NCBI GenBank assembly: GCA_020747065.1
Contig: JAGMVK010000005.1
Span: 2,852,001-2,916,000, forward strand
Direction: 5' to 3'
Length of the DNA stretch: 64,000 bases
Source: Cadophora sp. MPI-SDFR-AT-0126
Taxonomy: Eukaryota; Ascomycota; Leotiomycetes; Helotiales; Ploettnerulaceae
Shown: positions 45,090 to 56,583 of the stretch, one piece after another
Position numbering within the stretch: position 1 is the stretch's first letter
How the letters are laid out: each line of letters starts with the position of its first letter
The notes under the pieces: generated by a model
Databases searched by the model: none
What the model was told of the DNA's origin: nothing
The model's input: the letters and a program-made list of their open reading frames with translations, nothing else
Position numbers and translations under genes: made by a program

Positions 45090-46327
45090 ATGAACTGCTG
45101 TCTATGATGCTAACTAATATATTTTAATGTCTAATGTTCTGCTTGCAGAGTCTGAACGATCAGGTAGTTGAGATGCAAAGACTATTTTCCGCATTGACGC
45201 CGGGAGGGGGGTTTTTTTTTTTGGCGATCATTTTCTCATACGTCAACTTTCCTGTTGTTGAACTGAAAGGACGTAAGTTCACAGTGCGCCTCAAATACTA
45301 ATATCTACTCTGATCATGCTAATAGACAGCTCACAAGGCGAAGATCAATAGCCTGACCCAAGCCCGAGGTTAAGAAATGAAGTCATCCTCCAGCAAGATA
45401 TCATCGTCACGAATAGAAAGCGAAGTTGCCTGTGAGATAGATGAGTTCTCGCCAATCATCTACCTTTCATCCTTTATGTTCCTAACACACCTCTTGCAGT
45501 CCTTCCCGATTTAACTCTTCTCCTGCACCCCGGCCTGTACAGCGCCAAATCACAGCTCCGCAACACTGTCAGCAGAATTCAATCTACTCAGGTCTGTTAT
45601 CTTCAATTCCCACACTCGAAGGATTCACTCCATACACCTTCACCTCCCCACAATCGTCAAGAACATCTTCATCCCACAATTCTAAATCCTCCCAACACGA
45701 ACATCTATCTTGAATCCCTTCTCTTATCTATATCGAACAAAACCCGACTGTAGCGAATTCCGAGTTTACTCGCGCAAATAGATGGAGAACATGATACCCA
45801 TTCCCTGGCAGAAGAGAAGTAAATCGAAGTCCCGATAGTCAGCCAGCTGGTAGACTAACACTAGCTGACTTGCAGTGCAGTGAGTGCTGCTCTGCCTCTA
45901 CCTTTTCCTCTGTCTAGTTTTATTTCTCTTCATTACACCCCTCTTGACTTCCCCCTTCTCATTTACCTTCTTAAATTTTCTTTTTGATAATTCAATCGAA
46001 CACACTGAACCAGGCCATATGCAATCACGACACAGAACAAGTTGGAATACATAACGTGTTCATTCATTGAGAAGCTCTCGACAACGAGGCAGTAACTTCC
46101 TCAGTCTCAAAAAAGCCGTAGAACGCCATCACTCCGGCGGCCCTTGGGTCGATTCCATCCACGATTTCGAAGTAGGAGAAGCGCCTTTGCTGTACCTAAG
46201 ACTCCATCGATGCAGCGCAAGCCTGATCATGCCATGCCATGATATGTACGCCAAACCCATCGGCCACCTCAATTAATAATCACACACATGTCATCTCGTT
46301 CCATCGCCACCGAGCACCCGTCGTCGA
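45090..46327. other. 1.2-kb convergent spacer
   Basis: It has a T run near 45213 and low-complexity pyrimidine stretches around 45900-45980. No gene was supported. Confidence 0.4.
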
Positions 46328-48233
46328 TTAGCCAGTAGTGCTAACGGGCGCAACTCTCTCAGTCTCAGTACCAGTGGCCGGATTCGTTGGGAAGCGCGTC
46401 TCGTCATGAACCATGAGTCCCGCACCCTCAGTCTCGGTCTTCTTGAAGTCCTTCCCACCGGGTTTCAGGTACATTCCATCGGTTCCCACACCATTCAACC
46501 CATCCTGGCCAAGCTCTCTAGAGTCCCATGAGGCAGACGTTATAGGACTGATCTGCAGAACATACATGGTGTCAATCTCTTCGAGACTACGGTCTTTGGT
46601 CTCGATCATGAAGAAATAGACTATCCAGAAGAGACAGAAACAGCAGACGCCAAAGACAAGACCGTAGAAATAGTCAATCTTGTCCGTGATGAAGGTTGTG
46701 AAGAAAGAAATCAGGAAATTGAATAGCCAATTGGAAGCCGTCGCCAGGGCCATGCAAGGTGCGCGATACCGAGCTGGGTAGAGTTCTCCGACGACGGCCC
46801 AGACGAGTGGTCCCCATGTTGTGGCGAAAGCGACGATGAAGAGACAGGTGAAGACGATGAGTACTTTGCCTTCGGTTGGCGTGGACATTGGATTTTCAGC
46901 ATCGAGGGCGAAGTGGCCGACAAATGCATAGATCATGAAGCATGCGAACATGGCAGCGGCGCCAGCCATTAAACTCTTACGACGGCCACAATTGTTGACA
47001 ATCCAGAGCCCACCGATCGTGGCACCAACGTTGACTGAGCCAAGAATGATTGAGGTGACATAAGAGTTGCTGATTCCGGTAGATCTGAAGATTGTTGTTC
47101 CGTAGTAGAAGAAGAAATTGGCACCTACACGATTTCAAAATTAGTGTTTCCATTCCTTGTGTGATCTTCGGAGTATTGGAGACCCACCTGTGAGTTGTTG
47201 ACCAGCTTGGAGAACCATTCCGAGTAGTGTACGATAGAGCATACGAGGACCAGTGAAGATCTCAGAAAGTGGGTGATCACCGCCGGCTCGCTCAGCTTGT
47301 AACTTTTCTTCAATCTCAGCAATCTCGTGATCAATGAGTGGCGAGTAAGGATCAATGCCACTGAGACGTCCCATTGTCTTGCGAGCTTCTTCTTCACGAC
47401 CCATTCGGTATGCAAAACGAGGAGACTCCGGCATGGCGAGAATGGCTGTACCAAGGAGGATAGCCCATAGGGCAGAAAGGCCATTAGGAATTCTCCATTG
47501 AGCAGAGTTGCTGTAAGCAGATTCGGTGCCGAAATTGACCTGAAACTGTTAGATAGATCCGTGGCATGGACGAAGCGTAACTCACCATATACGCAGTCCA
47601 GATTCCCAGAGTGATGAGCAATTGGTACGAGCTGACAGTAGCACCTCTGATATTCTTCGGCACGCTCTCGCTCTGATACATCGGGACGCTTGTACTCAAC
47701 GCACCAATACCCAAGCCTGCAGTGAAGCGTCCCATGGCGAATTGAACCCATTGCCTACTACTCGTAATCTCAATAACAACACCAATGATGTAGAAGAAAG
47801 CCGAGGAGGAGATTGTGTATCGTCGACCAATTCGATCGCAGAGCCATCCACTGGCGAGACATCCGATCAATGTACCGATGCAGAGAAGACCAACGATCGT
47901 TCCTTGTCTGGCAGCTGAGAATTTACCATCCTCGCCGAAGCGGTCGAGGAAATCAGTCATAGCGAGAAAGCCAGAAATTTGTCCAGATTCGTAGCCGAAC
48001 ATAAAGCCACCGATCGATGCAATGGAACCGAGAAGGATAGCAAGCCAGGTGACGGGTAGCTCTTTGAACGCTTCTTCGGTAGGGACGACATTGCCGCGAA
48101 CGTCTGCCTCTGGGCCATTATTGATGGAGCGATTCTCTGGTGTGTGAGCAGCGGGAGTTTGTGCGGGTGTGGTTGTTGTGCTGAACTTCTCCTGGATGGG
48201 AGGCTCGGCCGTCTTCTTGTTGAAGAAACCCAT
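46328..48233 (-). CDS. MFS monosaccharide (hexose) transporter
   Basis: Exons 48233-47586, 47539-47188 and 47124-46328 give 598 residues. The start is at MGFFNKKTAEPPIQEKF; an upstream ATG at 48305 would add 24 polar residues. The sugar-porter signatures are in order: GGFMFGYESGQISGFLAMTD, DRIGRRYTIS, VPMYQSESVPKNIRG, PESPRFAYRMGR, GQQLTGANFFFYYGTTIF, GRRKSLMAGAAAM, ARYRAPCMALATASNWLFNF and MIETKDRSLEEID (the PETKGLSLEEID-type motif). GYxSGQISGFL followed by DF.RFG is shared by fungal high-affinity glucose transporters and RCO-3-like sensors. The cytosolic tail is only about 75 residues, which favours a transporter over a sensor. Confidence 0.93.
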
Positions 48234-50195
48234 AATTGTAGTTTTTGGTCGTCGATATGTGATAGTATCGATATGATTATGTTTGATGGGTAAAGAGGAA
48301 GACAAAAAATGAAGTGGGGAGTGGAAGAGAATATACTTATTGGAGAGGTGAAGATAAAGGGAGAAGAGACGTCAGCCACTAGTCTGACTCAAAGCGAAGT
48401 CCGAGTCTCGGCCCTGCTGTTGTGACCAGAAGGGAAAGAACGACCTGACTCCATCTGGAGAGTTCTGACCAGAGAATTAGAATACTCTTCAAAGAGGTTG
48501 AATGTCTCGTTTGGTAATTGGTGAGAGAGGAAGGAACCTGCCAGGATGCAGAGGAAGTCGCGATAGTGGGGCATCAGAATCCCGTCCGGACCCGCTGTTG
48601 ATGACCATAGTCTGCCGTGGTACGACCGAAGCGAGTCTTTGTTGATCCACAATGAAAACTGATTCTGCTTATCAGCCGTGCAGGACAAAAACATCAGGAG
48701 ACATTTTTACCTTTGCATACAAACAGTTGCAAAACAAACACACCATCAGCCCATACTTGCCTCATTGATTAAGATAGCAGCCCGCTGCACCACTCGCAGC
48801 AATCACGCTCTAATCGAGGATTGAGTTCTGCTTCACCTTCTCAATGGAAAAGCGGCATTCACCCACCCTTCGCCAAACCTTCCCAATACAGCCTGCTCAC
48901 CCAACGCAGCCTCAACAACAGAATTTTTGAGCCTCATTTTTTCATCCCAGCAAGGATCGGCACAATAACCCACTAGTACAAATTGCCATCCATAAACCCA
49001 TAAATTGCATCCAAAGTATCCATTCACAGATCCATATCGGGTCTATTCCAGGACCCTCTCTGTACAAAAAGATCCGCTTGCGGCCGGTAGAGATCGGACG
49101 GAACCTGAACATCCCTGAACCTTCAGCCACGCACACGCTAAAATATCCCTCCCGAAGCCCTACCGATGCACGAATCCACTGAAGCTAGGACCTTTTCCCA
49201 GGGGTTCTCGGCGCCTGTGACGACGGTGCCGTGTTAGCCTTGATAGACTCGGTCTTATTTCGACTTCGATGGATCGGATTAGGAAAATTGTTCACAGAAT
49301 GAGAGATGCCAGTGGTGGTGTTCGGCATTCGCTTGCTGGGATAAGGATGAAATTTGAGATGGGGCTCTGGGAAATGAGAATAACAGCTGTTTATAAATGG
49401 GGCTTTCATCCTGTGACGAGAAGATCGGTAGGGAAGAGTTAGATGATACTGCTATCTCCGAAGACTGGGAAGTCTGCTCAGGAAAAGTCATAACGTGTTG
49501 GAGCGCGAGATAAATGGGATTAGTGCGAATAGGATTCCGAGGGATATGGTACCCAGATATTAAGTGCAAGTTCAGAACGATGCCAATCTGGCAGGAAGGC
49601 CGTGAGGATGGCATTGTTCAGGGAGGGCAGATATGAGGGTGCGAATGCCATAACTAGAGCAATCAAAGCACGTGGATCAGAAGTTGCAAGGGGGAGAGAC
49701 TGGGCTGATACTGAACTCACCATAGCTACTGGTACGATGTGCTGTACTCTGCCAGGAGTGAGGCAGCGCGGTAGAGACCCACTTCACGAGCTGGAGTTCA
49801 TAGTTGAACTTCAATGAGATGAAGTATTTTCTCCTCGAGTGAAGTAACCGCTGACTTACTTTACCATTCCCATCTCTGCCATCGTATGTGGAGACGATGG
49901 GAATTGAGGACTGTATTCGGAACGCAGCCAAAATCTTCGTAACAAGTTTAGGAAAGCCGACGGCACAGCGAGCATGGTCTCGTGTCACTGAAGCTGCAGT
50001 CTGAGTTACCATTCCAGCAAATATATTGCCAGACGTGCGGGGGGACTGCTTTCCAAAGACTCCTCCTGCTGGGCTCACCTTCACTGTGGAATATATTGAT
50101 GGGAATGCTCCCCTTGAAGTTGAAGCCAGAGAAAGTTTCGGGCCTCATCTAAATCAATTCGGTACATAACAAAGCGTCAGCAATGGACTGCACAC
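48234..50195. other. 2-kb promoter and spacer region of the hexose transporter
   Basis: No gene could be assembled. A short minus stretch around 49850-50148 reads locally like protein (SGNIFAGMVTQTAASVTRDH), but frames do not join. Confidence 0.35.
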
Positions 50196-50874
50196 TCATA
50201 ATGAGGCTCCATGTCGTGCTGCGCAGAAGGCGAGGCTTGCGAGAGGTTGGTTGGTTGGTTGCTGACTTCCGGAAGAGCCTGGTTCGATAAGCATGCTTTT
50301 CGGAGGGTCGAATGTGGCTATAGAGAGCCTCTGAGGGCTCCAATCCTCGGTAGATACGAGCGCAGATGACGGAGTCGTTATCGATGGTAGGGTACTTGAG
50401 TTCGAGGACAAAGAGGGCGATGGAGTGGTCGTAGGTCTCCCAAGGAGCAACGAGGAACCGGATCCGTTGTTCAAAGACGAGGAGGGGACTGAGCCCGTTC
50501 GAGCGTGACTGAACGAGAATAGGGCCGATGTAGAATAAGAAGACGCCGGTGTAGGTGTGCCAAAGGGCGGCGACGAGGAAGATGTAATTGTTGCTGCAGC
50601 TACTGGACGTGCTCCGAAGGCAGCCTTGGGGCCATGGGAGACAGTTGCAAATAGTGGCGTGGGGGACGGCGAGCGTCCGAATGAAAAGGCCGTCTTAATC
50701 TTGTTAATAAGCAGCCTTTGGCAGGTTATGGCGTTGATGAATCGAAAGATGGAAGTTGTTGAGGGCCGGTTGAAACTGGGAGACGCGACGCGCTAGCGCG
50801 CGATCATGTGACCGCAGAACCTCATGATTCTGGAGCTTCCCGAGTTCACGGTTGCATCTTCTTCTCATCAACGC
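50196..50874 (-). other. long open minus frame, Ser/Thr/Pro-rich with FG motifs; status unknown
   Basis: The minus frame ending at 50196 stays open for about 225 codons back to roughly 50874, but has no ATG except near its end. Composition is biased but protein-like: INAITCQRLLINKIKTAFSF, GRSPSPTPLF, KAAFGARPV, SSPPFGTPTPASSYS, then Ser/Thr-rich to STEDWSPQRLSIATFDPP. FSFG, AFG and PFG motifs recall FG nucleoporins, and a mucin-like surface protein is equally possible. It may be an internal exon of an unresolved gene, a relic, or chance. Confidence 0.25.
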
Positions 50875-51983
50875 ACGTTAATATTAATCAAAGAGAGCAC
50901 GAATGCGAGCCTAATAAGGACCTTGGAACAGAACTCAGCCACCTATTCCTCCTCACCTGCGCGCTTGCAATGAGTTTTCCAGCTTCTCAGGAAACTTAGA
51001 TCCAGCTTCTTTTCCGTTTTCACGACTGAAGAATTGGTCTGGGATGCCTTCACTGTGACATGTCGATAAATCGAGAAGCACCAAATTACGAATTGCTGTT
51101 CAACGGTTGGAAATCATGTCTGGCGATCTACTCGAATCCTACAGCCACGTCTCTTTGATGCTGGACCTCTCGGCCGACTTCCTGACGTTCACGCACATTG
51201 AAAACATGCGCAAATCGCATGTGGAGGAATTCGAGAAGCTCATGCGTTGAATTAGAGAGACATGCATACTACATCGCCAGGAGTCTTTGAGCTTTTCCAT
51301 TTGATGTGGATCTCGCTGGGTGCTTGAGTTTCGCGATAGAGGACTGAGGAAGCAAAGCCTGCAGGTATGGACTGCTGACACAACGTGCCTGCTGGGCTGC
51401 TGCATACATATGGACTTCTCCGGAGAATGGAAGGAAATTATGGGTGGTGGGCGCAAGTACGCACATCATATTCCTCGGAAATGGACCAATCTCTCCAGCC
51501 CTGTCTAGTTGGAGCCCCATTATAAACGAAATGGGAGTGAGTATGAAGGTAAGATGTCTCCTTGCAAGTTTTCTTCCATTTCAATCGCACAGCATGTGGT
51601 ATTCAGCAGCAATTTTTTTCAAGACAGCACTCTGTCTCGTACATTGCCTTTTCCGTCAATTTTCCAGAGCCGGTCTGGTCATTGTCATGTGGTATGGCAG
51701 CCAGTCTATCACCTTAATCGGCTCGAGTTAGCGAAGTGGCTTATAAACAGATCTATGTCGGATCGCAACATCAATCAGTTGGCAAGCTTCTACCAATTCG
51801 ATTTCCAAATGGAGATAAAGTCACGAGACGTCTTGGCCGATATATCCGTGCCGCAGTGTGTTTCGGCATATTCGGGTACTTATATCCGCTTGATCCGTCT
51901 AGGTCCTTGCCATTCCCTTGTCCAATCTCGTACTTCTTGATTGACAGTCTACATTACCTCCTTTACGGCCGACGCATATCAAA
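50875..51983. other. spacer upstream of the Zn2Cys6 regulator
   Basis: A 44-codon plus ORF at about 51116-51250 (MSGDLLESYSHVSLMLDLSA) looks protein-like but cannot be extended with confidence. Other frames up to 51940 overlap the regulator's presumed promoter. Confidence 0.3.
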
Positions 51984-54141
51984 ATGGAGCGACAAGCCCG
52001 TCGACGTCGAAGGCCTGCACTATCATGCCTCGAGTGTCGTCGACGGAAAATCAAATGTGATCGGAATGAACCTTGCACGAACTGCACGCTCAACAGATCC
52101 CAGTGCTCTTTTGAGCCCTACAGCAATGAGCCTGTTCCGGTTGGTCGACAGCAGCTTGGCAATCAATGGCCTTCCATTTCCACACCCTCACCGACTCTCA
52201 CAGCAGACCCAAAGCCATACAGTACACCGAGCGCCGCTGTTGACAGCGGCACACGACTGCCGAACCGTTCCGTAGAAGGGGCAAGTCAAGATATTCGGGA
52301 TCTACTAATCCGGGTTAAGAAGCTTGAGGATGCGTCTGTGTCGAGTCCTGTTCACAGCTTGTCAGAAGCCGGCATTCAAGATTCGGAAGTCACCCTCAAC
52401 AAGACTAGACTGCTTGGATCGAGTCACAGACTTGGCTGGGGGGGTGAAGTACGGTCATATCTCTTCCCCTGTCATGTGGTACTTTCATCTGACTTGGTAG
52501 TTTTCAAACATCTGGGAATGCTACACTGAAGCCATTGGCGGGGGCAATGGCACTTCGTTCCAGGCCCCTGAAGTCAAACCCTTGATTGCTGAAATGGGCG
52601 AGCTTATCCATAAATGTAAAACTATCGGAAGAAGCCTCAAAATCGGACGACCAAGCAGAGGACTCTCGAATCCTGACTTCACTGTCGTCTTACCGTCGCG
52701 CGAGATCTCAGACATTATGGTCAATCTTTACTTTAGCTCGTTCGAGGCAACACACCGGATACTCCACGTACCAAGCTTTTGGACCGAGTATGAGAGATAT
52801 TGGGCCAATCCCGACGGAGTGCCGAACGGTCTACGCCTCAAGATTCTTCTCGTCATCGGAATCGGGCACAGCTTGTATAATGATACAGGAACAGACTCAA
52901 CATTCCGCACCACGGTTCATCATTGGATACATTCTGCCGTGACCTGGCTCGCTGGGCCGTTGGAAAAGGACCGCTTGAACATTACTGGACTACAAGTTCA
53001 TTGTCTGACATTACTTGCTCGCCAAGTCTTCTCGATCGGTGGAGATCTTGTTTGGATGTCTGTGGGTTCACTCGTCCATCAAGCCATGCAGATGGCCCTG
53101 CATCGTGATCCTACACATCTCCCCTCAATGTCCGTACTGCAAGCCGAGGTCCGCAGACGGCTATGGGCTACTATACTTGAACTAGTAATGCAGTCATCAT
53201 TGGATACTTCGATGCCGCCAAGAATTTCTTCGGATGAGTACGATACGTTGCCGCCCTCGAATATCAACGACGATGAGATAGATGACTCAATTACAACAGT
53301 CCAGCCGCACCCCAAAGGGAACTACACATCGACTTCCTTGCAGTTACTTCTCCTAGACTCATTGCCAACCCGTCTTCGAATCCTCCAGCTCCTAAACGGT
53401 TTGCATTCTCAGCTTTCTTATCTCGATGTGCTTGCTTTGAGTACAGAGATAACAGACGCGTATCGTGCTTGCAGCAATTTTATGAAGGAGAACGAGGGAC
53501 TTGGTGTGACACCATTCCATCGCAATATGATTTATTACCTGGTCCGTCGCTTCCTGATCCCTTTGCACTGCTCTTTCGCGAATAAGGCGGAGACAAATCC
53601 TCTCTTCCACTATTCGCTTACAGTGAGCCTTGATACTGCAATGGCCATCATAGCTCCAGAACCTGACCCGGGGTTCTCTCGCCTCATAGCTATTGGAGGG
53701 GGTATGTTTCGAGAAGGGGTCAGATATGCAATGTCGATCATTGGCGTCGAGATTCTCTCCCAAGTCAAAAATCATCATCTCGATGGAATATTAAAACGGA
53801 ACTCCAGCTACATCAATTTACTGAAACAGGGCGTCAAGGACATGATCGAGTTATCTGCAGAACGAATCAGACAGGGGGAAACTAACATCAAGGCCTACAT
53901 GTTCCTAAGTATGGTCCTTGCCCAAGTCGATGCAATGGAGGCAGGTACATCAATCGAGTACAGCGATGCTCTGAGCGCTCGAGATAGTCTTCTTTTCTGT
54001 TATGGCTTACTGCAAACACGTGCCGCTGCTCTTTCTGTTTTAGAAGCGGATGTTTCCTCAACGAGTCCGTTCGCTGATCAAGAAGGTTATGGGATGGACT
54101 TTGACTTGGATTTCTTCATGCCAAATGCAGACTTTTCGTAG
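51984..54141 (+). CDS. Zn2Cys6 transcription factor with fungal-specific TF domain
   Basis: Exons 51984-52448 and 52501-54141 give 701 residues. The zinc cluster is at residues 15-41 (CLECRRRKIKCDRNEPCTNC continuing to the sixth Cys in SQC), with the canonical C-x2-C-x6-C-x5-C-x2-C-x6-C spacing. A basic RQARRRRR stretch lies just before it. A linker with a short coiled region (DIRDLLIRVKKLEDA) follows. The middle domain (ISDIMVNLYFSSFEATHRIL, VPSFWTEYERYW, LTLLARQVFSIGGDLVWMSV, MALHRDPTHLPSMSVLQAEV, RRRLWATILELVMQ) is the fungal-specific TF domain. The tail is acidic/aromatic (MDFDLDFFMP). It is a nuclear DNA-binding regulator. It lies about 2 kb from the repeat-peptide precursor and could control it, which is inference from position. 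Confidence 0.93.
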
Positions 54142-54703
54142 ATTAGCTCAAACAGCCATTGTTGTTGTGTAATATAGTCCCACTCATTACATTGTGTCAT
54201 GTTCTGCTTTCAATGTTTTGCGATTTTATGCTCGTGCTTTGGAATTGTCTCTCCGCGGAAACGAACTTTAGAACGAAGGAAGGTTCACTGAGAATTCTTT
54301 TCTTTCTTGAGCCTAGTACTTAAGTTAAGCTGAAAATATGCTTGATCGATTCAAGGCTTCAGAACGATTGATCACCTCTCGATCGTATATTCTTGGCGCG
54401 TGGCCTTCGGCCGAGACAGATCTTAATGGACAGAGCCGGGACTTATAATTTTCAAGACCAAGACTTGACTAAATCTTGACGGATATCCTCACCAAAATTT
54501 TAATTTCATCCAATACTTGCTTTCTGTTCATTTGTTTGTCGTCATTACATTTTTAGAGTCTTCATCTCCCTCACGCTCCTTTTAGGGACGACATTTCCTT
54601 CACGTTTAATTCAACTTTCTTCATCGCACCGCATAAATGGACGACCTCACAAAGCGGACCTCTCTCGTCCAAGAACTTGCAGCATCTCAGTCACTCGGAG
54701 AGA
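54142..54703. other. spacer before the ABC transporter remnant
   Basis: No nucleotide-binding-domain sequence of an ABC transporter was found here, although the remnant begins just downstream. A short frame from the ATG at 54637 runs out of phase with it. Confidence 0.45.
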
Positions 54704-55417
54704 ATGGGAAGGAAGACGGAAAAGCATTCATCTCCAGCACCGATCCTGACTCGCCTCTCAATCCCAATAGCCTCGCTTTTCATGTTCATATGCTTCTACT
54801 TCCCCGTAGGCTTCTTTCGAAACGCGGCAGCTGCAGGCCAAGGTGCCGAGCCAGGCGCGTTGATGTTCTTACTCATATGGCAGTTCATGATCTTCATGTC
54901 GACCTTTGCACACATGTGTATCTCATTTGCCGACACCTCCGAGATGGGCGGCAATATCGCCAACTTCTTCTTTATGCTCATTTTCTTCTTCTGCGGTGTC
55001 CTAGCGACGCCAGATGCAATGCCTCGTTTCTGGATCTTCCTCTACCGAGTATCGCCTCTGTCGTACTGGATCTCGGCTGTCCTGTCAACAGGTCTGGCAA
55101 ACGTCGAGGTGACGTGCTCTGCGAGCGAGTACGCACACATCATTCCTCCGAGCTGTCAAATTTGTGGCGAATATATGGCTGAGTGTGTTGCAAGGGCTGG
55201 TGGGTGTCTGCTAGATCCTGACGTGGAAAATGATTGCAGTTACTGCAAGATTCGGGACACGAATGCTTACCTGTCGGCTGTCAGCTCGAAGTTTGGAGAC
55301 AGGTGGCGCAACTTTGGGATTCTGTGGGCGTTTGTCGTCTTCAATATTGTGGCTGCACTGGTTTTGCATTGGGCTGTGAGGATGCCGAAGGGGAAGAAGA
55401 GGGTTGCTTCTACTTGA
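54704..55417 (+). pseudogene. C-terminal remnant of a PDR-type ABC transporter
   Basis: From about 54770 the frame is clearly the last membrane domain of a pleiotropic-drug-resistance ABC exporter. It reads FICFYFPVGFFRNAAAAGQG, GALMFLLIWQFMIFMSTFAH, DTSEMGGNIANFFFMLIFFF, CGVLATPDAMPRFWIFLYRV and SPLSYWISAVLSTGLANVEV. The PDR extracellular loop (PPSCQICGEYMAECVARAGG, DCSYCKIRDTNAYLSAVSSK) follows, then RWRNFGILWAFVVFNIVAAL. A full PDR protein has about 1450 residues; both nucleotide-binding domains and the first membrane domain are absent. The first 20 residues from the ATG at 54704 are unrelated. It is open to the stop, so a 237-residue product could be made, but transport is not expected. 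Likely a deletion relic. Confidence 0.8.
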
Positions 55418-56018
55418 AGGGTATGTGGACGGTTTCATTTAGTTTCGGCAAATTGCATCATCTCCACTCCATCAAAGCCAAGGCTTTTCATTTGTCAAAA
55501 CTATACATAGTTTCTCCATAATTACTTACAGATCTTTTGACTTTCAATGCCTTTCAGGTCAGAGCCAGCGTTCATTTTTACTGCAGGTGGGCGATACAAT
55601 CTGCGTCACATGTTCAGGGGCGACAATTACAGCGACTTCGTCTGCTGGGCAGCTTTTGTTCTTGACGTAGGTGCGACTCGCAAAGAAGATATGAAGGTCC
55701 TAAAAAGGAAATTGTTGGAGTTTTGGCAAGCTTCATTCTACGGTCAACTTAAAGGGGTATAGGAGTGTTGAATGATGTGTGGAATTGAAACGAGAAGAAG
55801 CCAATCCAAAGGTTATGGAGGGGAGATGTCACCAGGATATATTATTGCCCGCCCGAGTCGAGAGTAAAGGATCAGACCGAAGGAAAGATATTCGGGCAGA
55901 AAAATCGAGCATCAGACATCTTGGGTTGGAAATTTTTTTCAAATTACTTGCATGTCTCCAATTCCTTCAGCTATATCAAATCGGATCACGGTGATCCGCT
56001 GTACCAATCTATGGTCCA
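55418..56018. other. spacer between ABC remnant and precursor 3' end
   Basis: The plus frames here (55547-55994) do not resemble known proteins. No further repeat cores were found. Confidence 0.4.
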
Positions 56019-56383
56019 TCACTCCTTGATGATCTTGTATCCTCTGAAATACAAGTTCTCTGCCTCTGCCTCAGCCTTAGGACTTGCTTCAGCGTCTCGC
56101 TCCTTGATAATCTTGTATCCTCTGAAGTACAGATTTTCTGCCTCGGCTTCAGCTTCCGGGGATGCTTCAGCCTCTCGCTCCTTGATAATCTTGTATCCTC
56201 GGAAGTAAAGGTTCTCCGCTGCCTCTTCGGCAACTGCTTCGGGCTCAGGAGATCTCTCGACTGATTTTATGTTAGCCTTTTTAAAAACTCAGGTCGCAAC
56301 GGCTTACCTGTCTCAGCTGGGACTGGAGCAGCGTTGAGGAGGGGCAGCAGTGCTGCGAGGAAGGCGAGGTGTGTGAGCTGCAT
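56019..56383 (-). CDS. secreted repeat-peptide precursor (candidate RiPP/dikaritin or Kep precursor)
   Basis: Exons 56383-56308 and 56260-56019 give 105 residues. The signal peptide is MQLTHLAFLAALLPLLNA, followed by a short pro-region (APVPAETVERSPEPEAVAEE). Three perfect copies of ENLYFRGYKIIKE start at residues 41, 67 and 93, a period of 26. Copies 1 and 2 are followed by R and acidic spacers (EAEASPEAEAEA, DAEASPKAEAEA); the last copy ends the protein. Tandem identical peptides behind a signal peptide are typical of fungal dikaritin precursors (UstA, PhomA, AprA) and of Kex2-processed repeat proteins, including alpha-pheromones with EAEA spacers. The core holds two Tyr and a Phe, the residues usually oxidatively cross-linked by UstY enzymes. 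No KR site is present; KER is the only basic break. A DUF3328 gene lies 1.3 kb away. Confidence 0.85.
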
Positions 56384-56583
56384 CTTGATGACTAGATTTC
56401 GTGTGATCTAGCGTTTGAGGATATGACCTGGTTATGACTTGTTTATATCAATCGCCTGCATATCTTTGTGGTAGAGTAGTGGCAAGGAAGTACAGACGGG
56501 GCAAGTCATGTAGGTGGAGGCGGCCCCGTTGGGTCGCATGCTCCTGGACGAGCATTTCCATCACAGCTCCACGAGCAGTCGAA

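Noticed and set aside
49677..50148. minus-strand protein-like stretch (GNIFAGMVTQTAASVTRDHA)
   Set aside because: Adjacent frames could not be joined with usable splice sites and no family was recognised.
51116..51250. 44-codon plus ORF and following frames as a spliced membrane protein
   Set aside because: Possible introns exist, but the joined product hits stops and matches nothing known.
51509..52275. long overlapping plus ORFs across the start of the Zn2Cys6 gene
   Set aside because: They run in other frames through the zinc-cluster exon and lack any domain; the Zn2Cys6 frame is clearly the coding one.
55921..56208. plus-strand ORF with repeated LIILYPLKYKFSASASA
   Set aside because: It is the antisense shadow of the same precursor repeats, with no credible start or signal peptide.
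56009..56233. minus-strand Arg/Ser-rich ORF with repeats (SEDTRLSRSE)
   Set aside because: It is the out-of-frame shadow of the repeat-peptide precursor; the in-frame reading has a signal peptide, intron and meaningful repeats.
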